Position numbers and translations under genes: made by a program. 20,620 nucleotides of DNA from Prolixibacteraceae bacterium. GTDB lineage: Bacteria; Bacteroidota; Bacteroidia; Bacteroidales; Prolixibacteraceae. The stretch's first letter is position 1. Each line of letters starts with the position of its first letter. The stretch is from the NCBI GenBank assembly GCA_023228025.1, contig JALOCD010000077.1:1-20620 (forward strand). Reading direction: 5' to 3'. A model generated the notes under the pieces. It was not told the DNA's origin. It did not search any database and saw only the letters and a list, made by a program, of their open reading frames with translations. Positions 7,548-16,300 of this stretch are shown here, piece by piece.

Positions 7548-8699
7548 ATGAAGGCCATTAAAAACCCTTTTACAACTGGAGGATATGTATCGGAGGCCTA
7601 TTTTTGCGACAGGATACAGGAAAGCAAGTTGGTCATCCGAACTTTAACCAATGGCAACAATCTGGCCATTATCTCTCCCCGGCGAATGGGGAAGACCGGA
7701 TTGATTGAACATTGTTTCCATTCAAAAGAGGTTGCACCCAATTACCACACTTTTTTTATTGATATATATGCCACCAGTAATTTAAAGGAACTGGTTTATA
7801 AGCTGGGAAAGGAGATCTTTGATACGCTAAAACCAAAAGGGAAACATTTTGTAGAATCTTTTTTCGGCATAATCAGTTCACTTCGTCCGGCATTTAAACT
7901 AGACCCTCATTCAGGTGCGCCGACCTTTGATATTGGTATTGGAGAAATTCGAGAAGCTGAAACCACGCTGGATGAAATATTCAAATATCTTGAATCATCC
8001 AATAAACGTTGCATTGTAGCGATAGACGAATTTCAGCAAATCAGCAGATATCCCGAGAAAAATATTGAAGCAAACCTTCGGACGCAGATCCAGAAATGTA
8101 AAAATAGCACCTTTATTTTTGCAGGGAGCCAGAGACATTTGATGGAAAATATATTTTTTAGCTCCTCCCGACCCTTTTATCAAAGCGTCAGTTTATTGCA
8201 TCTGGATGCAATCTCAGAGAAGGAGTATATTCTCTTTGCCAAAAAGCATTTTGAAAAAGCAAAAAAGGAAATCAATGATGAGACAATCAAAAAGATATAC
8301 CAATTGTTTGAAGGCCATACATGGTATATGCAACACATTCTTAATGAACTCTATTCTTTAACATCACCCAACGGAAATTGTACGTTAACGATGGCAGATG
8401 AGGCAATCAGAAGCAAAATCTTTGCGTACAAACCACTCTTTCAAAGTACCTTAAATCTTTTATCCGAACGGCAGAAGGAGGTTTTGTATGTCATTGCCAA
8501 AGAGGGGAAAGCGACCCAAATCACCTCAGGATCATTCAATAGAAAGCATGCATTATTGTCACCAAGTTCAATCCAGACATCCGTCAGACAATTGCTGGAC
8601 AAGGATATTATCACAGTTGAGAACAAGGCATATTCCGTTTATGACCGCTTTTTTGGATTGTGGCTAAAGGATGAATTCGGAACAGGCTGGAGTTTCTAA
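7548..8699 (+). CDS. Stand-alone P-loop ATPase (archaeal-ATPase-like) with C-terminal winged helix
   Basis: A 383-residue cytoplasmic ATPase related to the archaeal ATPase_2 (PF01637-like) branch of P-loop proteins. Walker A is SPRRMGKT at residues 43-50; the first Gly is replaced by Ser, which is common in this branch. Walker B is CIVAIDEF (155-162, with D160-E161), and a sensor-like FAGSQRHLM starts at 191. After the ATPase core, residues of about 300-365 (LSERQKEVLYVIAKEGKA onward) look like a winged-helix domain, and the tail YDRFFGLWLKDEFG matches the ending common in these proteins. The ATG start gives the usual N-terminus NPFTTGGYV. It has no evident operon partner: the next gene starts 105 bases later and encodes a transporter. 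Such ATPases are common, often multicopy, in Bacteroidetes, and their function is unknown. The repeat-rich upstream flank fits an accessory gene. Confidence 0.85.
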   Translation: MKAIKNPFTTGGYVSEAYFCDRIQESKLVIRTLTNGNNLAIISPRRMGKTGLIEHCFHSKEVAPNYHTFFIDIYATSNLKELVYKLGKEIFDTLKPKGKHFVESFFGIISSLRPAFKLDPHSGAPTFDIGIGEIREAETTLDEIFKYLESSNKRCIVAIDEFQQISRYPEKNIEANLRTQIQKCKNSTFIFAGSQRHLMENIFFSSSRPFYQSVSLLHLDAISEKEYILFAKKHFEKAKKEINDETIKKIYQLFEGHTWYMQHILNELYSLTSPNGNCTLTMADEAIRSKIFAYKPLFQSTLNLLSERQKEVLYVIAKEGKATQITSGSFNRKHALLSPSSIQTSVRQLLDKDIITVENKAYSVYDRFFGLWLKDEFGTGWSF

Positions 8700-8804
8700 A
8701 AATGTTCATGTTCAAAACTCTAAATCTTCTCTATGAAAAAATAATATTTTCGTTTAATTCATTTACCTTCGCTTTTTCATTTTAACTCTGCTCATTCGTC
8801 AATT

Positions 8805-11162
8805 ATGTGGAAATATCTGACCCGCGTACTGCTGCGTAACAGACCTGCCATTCTGACACTTATCGTCCTGCTTACAGCTTTTATGGGATGGAAAGGTTCG
8901 GGCGTTAAACTTTCGTACGACAATGCCAGTATCCTCCCTGCCGACGATAGTTTTATCATGGATTACAATGCTTTTAAGAAACGGTTTGGCGAAGATGGCA
9001 GTGTGCTTGTAATTGGGGTCGAAAATCCCAATATGTTTCAGTTGAAGGACTTTAACCAATGGTATGATCTCACAACTGATATGACCAAAATTGATGGGGT
9101 AGAAGGTGTTATGTCTATTGCCAAAACGGCCGATATCCAAAAAAACGACTCTCTGCATCAGTTCGAGTTTCTTCCTCTGGTCCCTTCCAGACCAACATCC
9201 CAAATTACTGCCGACAGCTTAAAAAACAAGATCCTCTCCCTGAAATTTTATGATGGATTGCTTTTTAACTCAAAGACTGATGTTTACATCCTGGCGATCA
9301 CGCTGAAGAAATCGGTTCTCAACGACAAAATTCGGATGACGATCACCGATAACATTGTTGGGCGGGCGGAACAATATGCAGCCCAAAGTGGCCTTAAACT
9401 ACATTATTCGGGACTTCCCTACATTCGCACAGTAATGGCAAGGACCGTCCAGCACGAGCTTTTCCTCTTCGTATTGCTTTCCATCCTTATCGCGGCGGTG
9501 ATCCTTTATCTGTTTTTTCGATCCGTTAAGGTGGTAATCAGCTCACTGGTTGTTGTGGCCATCAGCATCATCTTTACACTGGGAATCATCGGGTTATTCG
9601 GATTTAAGATAAGTGTTCTTTTGGGAGTGATTCCCTCCCTGATTGTCGTTATCGCCATCGAAAACTGCATCTATATCCTCAACAAGTATCATTGGGAGTA
9701 CCGCAATCATGGTAATAAAATATTGGCGCTTTCCAGGGTTGTACGCCGGATCGGTTTTGCCTCTTTGATGGTAAATACCGCTACAGCCGCGGGTTTCGCT
9801 GCGTTCATCCTGGTTTCCAACCAACTGTTGCGCGAATTCGGGATCGTTGCTTCCATCAGCATCATGATGGAGTATGCACTCTGCATAACGCTGTTGCCGG
9901 TTATCTTCAGCTATATGGAACCGCCAAGCGAAAAGCATGTCAAGCACCTGGACAGCAACTTCTTTAATTCTATTCTGGAAAAGATACTGCATATCATTCA
10001 ATTCAAGAGACAATGGGTGTTTGTGATGGCGGGTCTGTTGCTCGTAGCCGGAATCGTCGGGATGCTGAACATGCGTACTTCCGGCAAGGTCACAGATGAT
10101 ATCCACCAGAGTAATCCCCTCTACAAAGACCTGAAATTTTTTGAGACCCAATTGGGCGGTGTGATGCCGTTTGAGATTTCGGTAGACACAAAAAAGAAGA
10201 AAGGGGTGATGCTCTTTTCTACGATCCAGCGAATCGAACAGCTACAGGAGGTCATATCCAGAAACAAGGAGTTTTCAAAACCACTGTCGGTGGCGGAATT
10301 TATGAAATTTGCCAAACAGGCTTACTTCAATGGCAATCCGGAGATGTACTCGCTGCCCAATTCGATGGAAAAGACCTTTGTACTTTCCTATCTGCCAAAA
10401 AAGACGGAAGGGAAGCAACAATTGCTCAACTCATTCGTTGACAGCACACAACAAATCACAAGGATAAGTTTTCAGATGGCAGATATTGGCACCAAAGATA
10501 TGAACAGGCTGCTGGACAGTATTCGACCAAAGGTTGATTCCATTTTTGCCAAAGCCGACTACGACGTAAAGATTACCGGGAGCAGTGTGATCTACGCCAG
10601 AGGTACCGAATTTTTGATCAAGCATTTGCTGTTCAGTGTATTAATAGCCATTGGATTTATCTCATTGCTTATGGCGCTCATGTTTTCAAGCGTCAGGATG
10701 ATTGCAGTTTCGATGATACCCAACATCATTCCATTGATCATCACAGGAGCTATTATGGGTTTTACAGGAGTTCCCATTAAACCTTCGACCATCATCGTTT
10801 TCAGTATCGCGCTTGGAATATCGGTCGACAATACCATTCAATACCTCTCCAGGTACAGACATGAGTTAAAAATGACCGGGAACAATATCGGACAATCCAC
10901 CTTGAATGCGTTGCGGGAAGCCGGATTCAGCATGATTTATACCTCAATCGTTCTGGTTTTGGGATTCAGTGTTTTTATGGTTTCTAGTTTCGGCGGCACT
11001 CAGGCGTTGGGACTACTGGTTTCAACGACCCTATTTATCGCGATGTTCTTCAACATGATCGTTTTACCATCGCTGCTGCTTGTGTTGGACAAATATCTGG
11101 TAACGAAAGCATTCCAGGAAGAACCGGTAATTGATATAGATGAAGAGGACGAAACTAAATAA
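8805..11162 (+). CDS. RND-family MMPL transporter (HAE3/HpnN-like exporter)
   Basis: A 785-residue inner-membrane exporter of the RND superfamily, MMPL/HAE3 type, probably driven by proton motive force. The duplicated RND layout is clear. TM1 lies near residues 14-28, then a large extracytoplasmic loop to about 218, then a TM2-6 bundle (about 219-370). The second half repeats this with TM7 at about 404-420, a loop to about 605 and TM8-12 (about 606-762). The internal repeat is visible in the pair IAIENCIYILNKY (283-295) and ISVDNTIQYLSRY (672-684), which places E286 and D675 in equivalent membrane positions. The cargo cannot be read from the sequence; family members export lipids, hopanoids or hydrophobic compounds. 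No membrane-fusion or TolC-like partner is adjacent. A TACCTTCG at 8764-8771 is a weak -7 candidate. The gene ends on a strong terminator. Confidence 0.9.
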   Translation: MWKYLTRVLLRNRPAILTLIVLLTAFMGWKGSGVKLSYDNASILPADDSFIMDYNAFKKRFGEDGSVLVIGVENPNMFQLKDFNQWYDLTTDMTKIDGVEGVMSIAKTADIQKNDSLHQFEFLPLVPSRPTSQITADSLKNKILSLKFYDGLLFNSKTDVYILAITLKKSVLNDKIRMTITDNIVGRAEQYAAQSGLKLHYSGLPYIRTVMARTVQHELFLFVLLSILIAAVILYLFFRSVKVVISSLVVVAISIIFTLGIIGLFGFKISVLLGVIPSLIVVIAIENCIYILNKYHWEYRNHGNKILALSRVVRRIGFASLMVNTATAAGFAAFILVSNQLLREFGIVASISIMMEYALCITLLPVIFSYMEPPSEKHVKHLDSNFFNSILEKILHIIQFKRQWVFVMAGLLLVAGIVGMLNMRTSGKVTDDIHQSNPLYKDLKFFETQLGGVMPFEISVDTKKKKGVMLFSTIQRIEQLQEVISRNKEFSKPLSVAEFMKFAKQAYFNGNPEMYSLPNSMEKTFVLSYLPKKTEGKQQLLNSFVDSTQQITRISFQMADIGTKDMNRLLDSIRPKVDSIFAKADYDVKITGSSVIYARGTEFLIKHLLFSVLIAIGFISLLMALMFSSVRMIAVSMIPNIIPLIITGAIMGFTGVPIKPSTIIVFSIALGISVDNTIQYLSRYRHELKMTGNNIGQSTLNALREAGFSMIYTSIVLVLGFSVFMVSSFGGTQALGLLVSTTLFIAMFFNMIVLPSLLLVLDKYLVTKAFQEEPVIDIDEEDETK

Positions 11163-11188
11163 AAAATGACCGTCTCCGGTCATTTTTT
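11161..11188. terminator. Bidirectional intrinsic terminator
   Basis: A perfect 12-bp stem, AAAAAATGACCG / CGGTCATTTTTT, encloses a 4-base loop TCTC. Each strand ends in six T residues, so it can stop the MMPL gene (its TAA overlaps the first bases) and the convergent ExbB-ExbD operon, whose last gene ends 8 bases away. Confidence 0.9.
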
Positions 11189-11196
11189 ATTTAGTT

Positions 11197-11598
11197 TTAT
11201 CCTCCTCGCTTCTCCGTTGCTAGTATCATCTTGATTTGGAGCTTATTCCCTATCGCCAGCACATCAATCAGATCCTGAATTGTCAGGGAATTGTCCGTTC
11301 TCAATACGATGGTGACATCACTGATCTTTTGTTTAATGGCTTTGAGGGAGCCCTCCAGTTTGTTGAATTGAATCTGTTCCTTGTCGATGTAGTAATTCTT
11401 CTCCTTGGTGATGGAGAGGGTGATCTGTTTCTTATCGAGGGTCTGGTTGGATGCCGATTTAGGTAAAAGCAACTTAATCACATTGGGGTTGGCAAAAGTA
11501 GCAACCAGCAGAAAGAAGAGCAGCAGAAAGAACATGATGTCATTCAGCGAACCTGTTGCAACCTCCGGTTTAAACTCCAGCCTTTTTCTCAGCTTCAT
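11197..11598 (-). CDS. exbD: ExbD/TolR-family biopolymer transport protein
   Basis: A 133-residue ExbD/TolR protein, the single-span partner of the ExbB/TolQ proton channel. A short cytoplasmic tail is followed by one membrane helix (about residues 20-36) carrying D20 in LNDIMFF, the equivalent of the essential proton-pathway Asp of ExbD. A periplasmic domain of about 95 residues follows, with the usual final LATEKRGG-like end. I start it at the ATG at 11598, one base after the exbB stop (TGA-A-ATG). The open frame extends 48 bases further into exbB, and that extension is not family-like. It is the last gene of the operon before the terminator. Whether it serves a TonB or Tol-like system is unclear, as no tonB gene follows. 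Confidence 0.9.
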   Translation of the reverse strand: MKLRKRLEFKPEVATGSLNDIMFFLLLFFLLVATFANPNVIKLLLPKSASNQTLDKKQITLSITKEKNYYIDKEQIQFNKLEGSLKAIKQKISDVTIVLRTDNSLTIQDLIDVLAIGNKLQIKMILATEKRGG

Positions 11599-11599
11599 T

Positions 11600-12253
11600 T
11601 CAGTTTTGCTCGATGATGTTAATAAACTCGAATGCGTCTTCCTCAACCCTGTTCATGTACTTGTCGATCATGATACTAAGCATGTGGTAACCGGAATAAG
11701 CGATAACACCAACGATAAGGCCGAGTCCGCTTGAGATCATCTTCTGATAGAGTCCACCGGAGATGATACCGATGCTGATATTATCCGAAAGTGAAATATC
11801 GTAAAAGATCTTGATAACCCCGGCGATGGTGCCAATAAATCCAAGCATGGGTGCAATACCTGCAAACAATCCCAGATAATGGAGGTCTTTGCTCATTTTG
11901 TTCATCTCAATCTGGGCGGCGGTCTCAATCGAGCTTTCCACCTCCTTGATCGGTTTTCCTATGTTTTGTGTGGCATGGTAAAATATCCGGCTGTATGAAC
12001 TGTTCCCTGCCTGCAAGGTGGCAACGGCCTGACCAAGATCACCCTTTTTAAGGTGGCTGTGAAAGGCGACAACAACGTTGGGTTCAGGCTTTGTAAAGCG
12101 CTTTATTTCAATATATTTCACGATAATCAGGTAACACGAAATCAATGAAATGATACCGATTGGGAAAAGTATCCAACCTCCTTTCAATAAAAGATCAATT
12201 CCATCAATATTTGCCGCAGCGGGTACACTTTGAATGGCTAATTGTAAAATCAT
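11600..12253 (-). CDS. exbB: MotA/TolQ/ExbB proton channel family protein
   Basis: A 217-residue inner-membrane proton channel subunit that, with ExbD, converts proton motive force into work on an outer-membrane partner. Three membrane helices are in ExbB order: about 26-47, 127-150 (LFAGIAPMLGFIGTIAGVIK) and 173-195. Between the first two is the long cytoplasmic loop with a Gly-Asp-Leu-Gly-Gln-Ala helix region. T142 and S174/S175 are candidates for the pore-lining hydroxyl residues known from ExbB. The ATG at 12253 gives a short extracytoplasmic N-terminus. It is transcribed with exbD, whose start is one base past its stop. A 43-bp imperfect inverted repeat lies upstream. Confidence 0.92.
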   Translation of the reverse strand: MILQLAIQSVPAAANIDGIDLLLKGGWILFPIGIISLISCYLIIVKYIEIKRFTKPEPNVVVAFHSHLKKGDLGQAVATLQAGNSSYSRIFYHATQNIGKPIKEVESSIETAAQIEMNKMSKDLHYLGLFAGIAPMLGFIGTIAGVIKIFYDISLSDNISIGIISGGLYQKMISSGLGLIVGVIAYSGYHMLSIMIDKYMNRVEEDAFEFINIIEQN

Positions 12254-12288
12254 AAACCTTTACTTATAATGATAATATTTATAACAGT

Positions 12289-12413
12289 GCAAAATGATGT
12301 GTAAATTGGAAAATGTGGAAATGTGGAAATGAAGAACGCCTCGATCTTACATTTCATGCACGACAGCTAATTTTCACATTTTCACATTTCCCAATTTTCA
12401 CATTGCATTATGC
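12289..12413. repeat. Imperfect inverted repeat with about 43-bp arms
   Basis: The left arm (12289-12331) is built from AATGTGGAAATGTGG-like units. The right arm (12369-12413) is its imperfect reverse complement (TTTTCACATTTTCACATTTC), with one indel and several mismatches, separated by about 37 bases. The right arm covers the stop codon of the deacetylase gene. Transcribed leftward, the deacetylase mRNA would form a long A/U-rich hairpin before exbB. There is no T-tract, so it is not a standard terminator. Such AATGTG/CACATT repeats occur between genes in many Bacteroidetes. Confidence 0.65.
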
Positions 12414-13118
12414 CCACTTACTGAGCTGCCTGAAATTAGACCGCATTTTTTTGATCTGCTGGAGGTAAGTTGTGACAAACAACCTCCTGACTTTTGGAAA
12501 TTCGATCCTTTTGAAATCATAACCTTCCGCTTTTAGCGCTGTGATTGCCCTGGGAAGGGCCCACCTCAGATGTTCCTCTGCCTTGTAGGAATCGTGGAAA
12601 GTAATGATACTTCCGGGACGAACAAACTTCAATACATTCTCCAAAACCTCTTCCCGGGTAATATTCTGGTTGTAATCGCAGGAGATCACATCCCACATCA
12701 CAATCTTGTATTTTTGAGAAAGGAAAAGGTATTGCCCCCTGGTTAACCAACCATGCGGTGGCCGAAAAAGATTGGATCCAATCAGCCGGTTTGCCTGCTC
12801 AATATCTTTGAAATACTCCAGGTTACTGCTCTTTAACCCCTGAAGATGGTGGTAGGTATGGTTTCCAACAGCATGACCTTCCTCCAGAATTTGTTCATAT
12901 ATTTCAGGGTATCGGAATACATTCTCGCCCACGGCAAAGAAGGTAGCCTTTACCTCGTGCTCATTCAGAAGATCAAGGACCCAAGGGGTTACAGAAGGTA
13001 CCGGACCATCATCGAAGGTCAGGTAGACTGTTTTTTCTTCACCCGGCATGCGCCAAACAGCTGCTGGAAACCATTTGGTAAAAAACCCGGGAAGGTGTAC
13101 CTGTAACTTAAACTTCAT
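12408..13118 (-). CDS. Polysaccharide deacetylase (NodB-homology, carbohydrate esterase family 4)
   Basis: A 236-residue NodB-homology deacetylase that hydrolyses N- or O-acetyl groups from a polysaccharide. All family motifs are present: TFDDGP (34-39, with the base and metal Asp residues), H87-x3-H91 in NHTYHH, RPPHG (119-123), the DVISCDY region (143-149) and the HDS motif (175-177). The N-terminus (PGFFTKWFPAAVWRMP) matches a Bacteroidetes subgroup that lacks a signal peptide, so the protein is either cytoplasmic or held at the membrane without a classical signal. The ATG at 13118 fits. It stands upstream of exbB-exbD on the same strand, but an inverted repeat and about 150 bases separate them, so co-transcription is uncertain. 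The substrate is unknown. Confidence 0.93.
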   Translation of the reverse strand: MKFKLQVHLPGFFTKWFPAAVWRMPGEEKTVYLTFDDGPVPSVTPWVLDLLNEHEVKATFFAVGENVFRYPEIYEQILEEGHAVGNHTYHHLQGLKSSNLEYFKDIEQANRLIGSNLFRPPHGWLTRGQYLFLSQKYKIVMWDVISCDYNQNITREEVLENVLKFVRPGSIITFHDSYKAEEHLRWALPRAITALKAEGYDFKRIEFPKVRRLFVTTYLQQIKKMRSNFRQLSKWA

Positions 13119-13232
13119 GCGTATAAAATTTGATTTTTAAGGTCGCATGGAATACCCTGATATTCATTTCCTGTTGATATAAATATTTTCTCCTGGGTAT
13201 TTCATTTCTTCTTATGTCACTTAATATATTTC

Positions 13233-13248
13233 ACGCAAAGTACGCAAA
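13233..13248. repeat. Short ACGCAAA tandem pair
   Basis: ACGCAAA occurs at 13233-13239 and 13242-13248, a 9-base period, in the 272-base gap upstream of the deacetylase. CGCAAAG-rich short repeats are frequent in Bacteroidetes intergenic DNA. The rest of this gap shows nothing I can name. Confidence 0.4.
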
Positions 13249-13390
13249 AAACTTTTTCATATCTTCTTACGGTAAACGAAATCAGTCAATTCATCAACAG
13301 AATTAACCTGTTTTCCAACGAATAGCATTTCGTACACAAAAGGTCAAAAGTAACGATATTCTTCGAATTGCGTAAATTCTTTCTAAATTA

Positions 13391-16300
13391 TCATTTTGGA
13401 ACCATATTTCCCTTCTCAGGTTGGATCACCGAGAACAACTTGCTCAATTTGCCATTGATCTCCTTCGACAGATCCTTTTCGCCAAACTGTTCCGTAATTT
13501 CTCCAAGTGTCTGTAACATATAAAAAGCACGTTGCAGTTCTTCCGTCACAGAATCCCGGAACTTCGGGTCGAGGGAAATATAGTAAAGAATTTCACGCTC
13601 GTTGTTTTCCATCATCTGACGAACGACATCGTTCCCTTTTTTTGTGGCAGCAGGCAGCATGTTAACCTCCATGGAAGTCCGATCCTTGCCCATCCTGTGC
13701 ATATCGTATTGGGCAGCCTTATAATAAGTTTCTGCCATCAGGAGATTGAAGTAGTTGTAAGGCACCTTTTTATTGGGCATCAACTCAATGCAACGGTCCA
13801 AAACGGCCACGGCCGAATCGGTCTTGCCCTCCATTACCAACTGGTCGGCTAATCTGGCAAAATTGTTCCTGATATTCATCGACATTCTCATGTTGTTCTC
13901 ATCGAGATAAACCTTCGGATCGTTCATGTTCCCCCACTTGAATTTGTTGATGATGTTGTTGTACATGATGTTGGAGTTCACTCTTCCAATCTGTCCCTCT
14001 TTTACTTTGGCCTTTGTTTTGATGGGGACCAACCGATAGGCAAAACCCTCGGCCTGGAAATATTCCTGAAGGTTCATGTACTTTTCGCGCCCAACTGTTA
14101 CTGCAAAGTAGATCGGACGTTTCCATTTGTTGTTGTTGATGATATCGAGAATGATCATCTCATCTTTTGAGAGATAGTTGCCGGTAAGGTTGATATCCAG
14201 TTTGTCAACGATCAGGGAGTCATCTTTGGCCTCGACGGTTCCGGTTTCCAGAACGGCTTTCTTGTCGACAGGATAGTAAAGCTGTTTGGAAGGCAGGAAT
14301 GAAGCGTTGTCGGCCTGCTGCAATTTCGTAGCCGGATCGTCTGAACGGATAAATTCTAGCGCCTCGTTGAGGTTAACCGGACGCTTAAGCTGGTCGAGTA
14401 CGTAAACGATATCCCTGGTACCCTGCACGACCTGGTCATCGGTAAATTTGATCGGTAGTGGATCAGAATCGTAATATTTTTTTCGCATCTGATCAATGTA
14501 CCAATCGGTTTGCAGGTAACTCAGATTGCAAACCCGCACATCGGTTCGGATACCTTCAACCTCCTGGGCATACCACAATGGGAAAGTATCGTTGTCGCCA
14601 TTGGTGAAAATGATGGCATTCGGGGCACAAGTCTGGAGGTAGTTGCCACCAAAATCCCGGGCAGTATAACGTCCTGAACGGTCGTGATCATCCCAGTTTT
14701 CGGATGCCATGATGACCGGCACCGCAAAAAGGGAAACAACCGTCGCCACAATGGCGCTGATCGTACCGGCCGAATATCGCCGTAACAGATCGTAGATGGC
14801 CAAGACCCCGAGTCCAATCCAAATGGTAAATGCGTAAAAAGAGCCGGCATAGGCATAATCCCGCTCGCGGGGCTGAAGCGGATCCTGGTTCAGGTAGACC
14901 ACGATGGCCAGTCCCGTCATGATGAACAACAACATTACTACCGTGAAGTCCTGTTTGCCCTTTTTCCCGGCCTGGTACTGAAAAAACATTCCCAGCAAAC
15001 CGAGGATGAAAGGGAGCATGTAATAGGCATTTTTTCCCCCGTTCTCGCCGATGGTTGGCGGAAGGTGCTTTTGATCGCCAAGGCGGATGGAATCGAAAAG
15101 ATTTATTCCGGTGATCCAGTTTCCATTGAGAATACCTCCTGCACCCTGTACATCATTCTGCCGACCGGAGAAGTTCCACATAAAATAACGCAGGTACATG
15201 AACCCTACCTGGTAGGCGAAGAAGAACTGAAGGTTCTCGCCAAATGTAGGTTTCATCAGTGTTTCCGGCTCTCCCTGGCGGTTGGTCGCCTGAACAGGCG
15301 TCCCCTTAATCCCGGCCCAGTTTTTATACTCCTGCACATGTTCTGGATTCGAACTGTACATGCGTGGAAAGATGGTGCAAAAGCGGGAATCATAATTTGG
15401 ACTCTGCTTGTATTCAGCGATCGCATACTTGCCATTCTTCTTGATATAGGTTGGACTACCCTGGATATAAGGATCTTTGCTGTCCAATGGAGCGTTGTAA
15501 TACTGCCCGTACCCCAATGGACGACTTCCATATTGATCGCGATTGAGATAGGATAGCAGGGAGAAAACATTGTCCGGATTGTTTTGGTCCATGGGCGGAT
15601 TGGCCGACGAGCGAATAACGGTCATGGCATAGGATGAATACCCGATGACAATCACGGACAGGCCCAATAATATAGTGTTTGCGACAACATTCTTGTGCCT
15701 GTAGGTGTAAATGATCCCGTAACTTACACCGCCGGTCAGGAGGATCGCATAAATGATGACTCCGCTGTTGTATGGTAATCCAATACCGTTGACGAAAAGA
15801 AGCTCAAACCAGGAAGCGGCTACGACCAAACCTGGAATAACCAACCATATCATGACAGCCAGAATGACGAGGGAAAGTCCGGAGGCAATGAGGATCCCGT
15901 TTCTGGTAGGTTCATATTTTCTGAAGTAGTAGACAAAAACAATGGCAGGGATGGCAAGTAAATTCAAAAGGTGAACGCCGATGGAGAGGCCAATCAAATA
16001 ACAAATAAGGATAATCCAACGATTTGCGAAGGTGTCATCTGCCTCATTTTCCCACTTCAGGATGGCCCAGAATACAAGGGCGGTAAAGAGGGAAGAGGTT
16101 CCGTAAACTTCACCTTCAACAGCCGAGAACCAGAAAGTATCTGAAAAGGTATAGGCCAGGGCTCCAACTGCCCCTGCTCCCAAGATGGCAATCATTTCAG
16201 ACAATGTCTCTTTTTCGCCTGTAACCAGGATCTTTTTGGCGAGATGGGTTATACTCCAGAAGAGAAATAGGATGGTAAAGGCGCTGGCCAGTGCCGACAT

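Noticed and set aside
9594..10151. 185-codon minus-strand frame inside the MMPL gene
   Set aside because: Complete overlap with a strongly supported gene; composition (His, Gln, Asp runs) typical of an antisense shadow.
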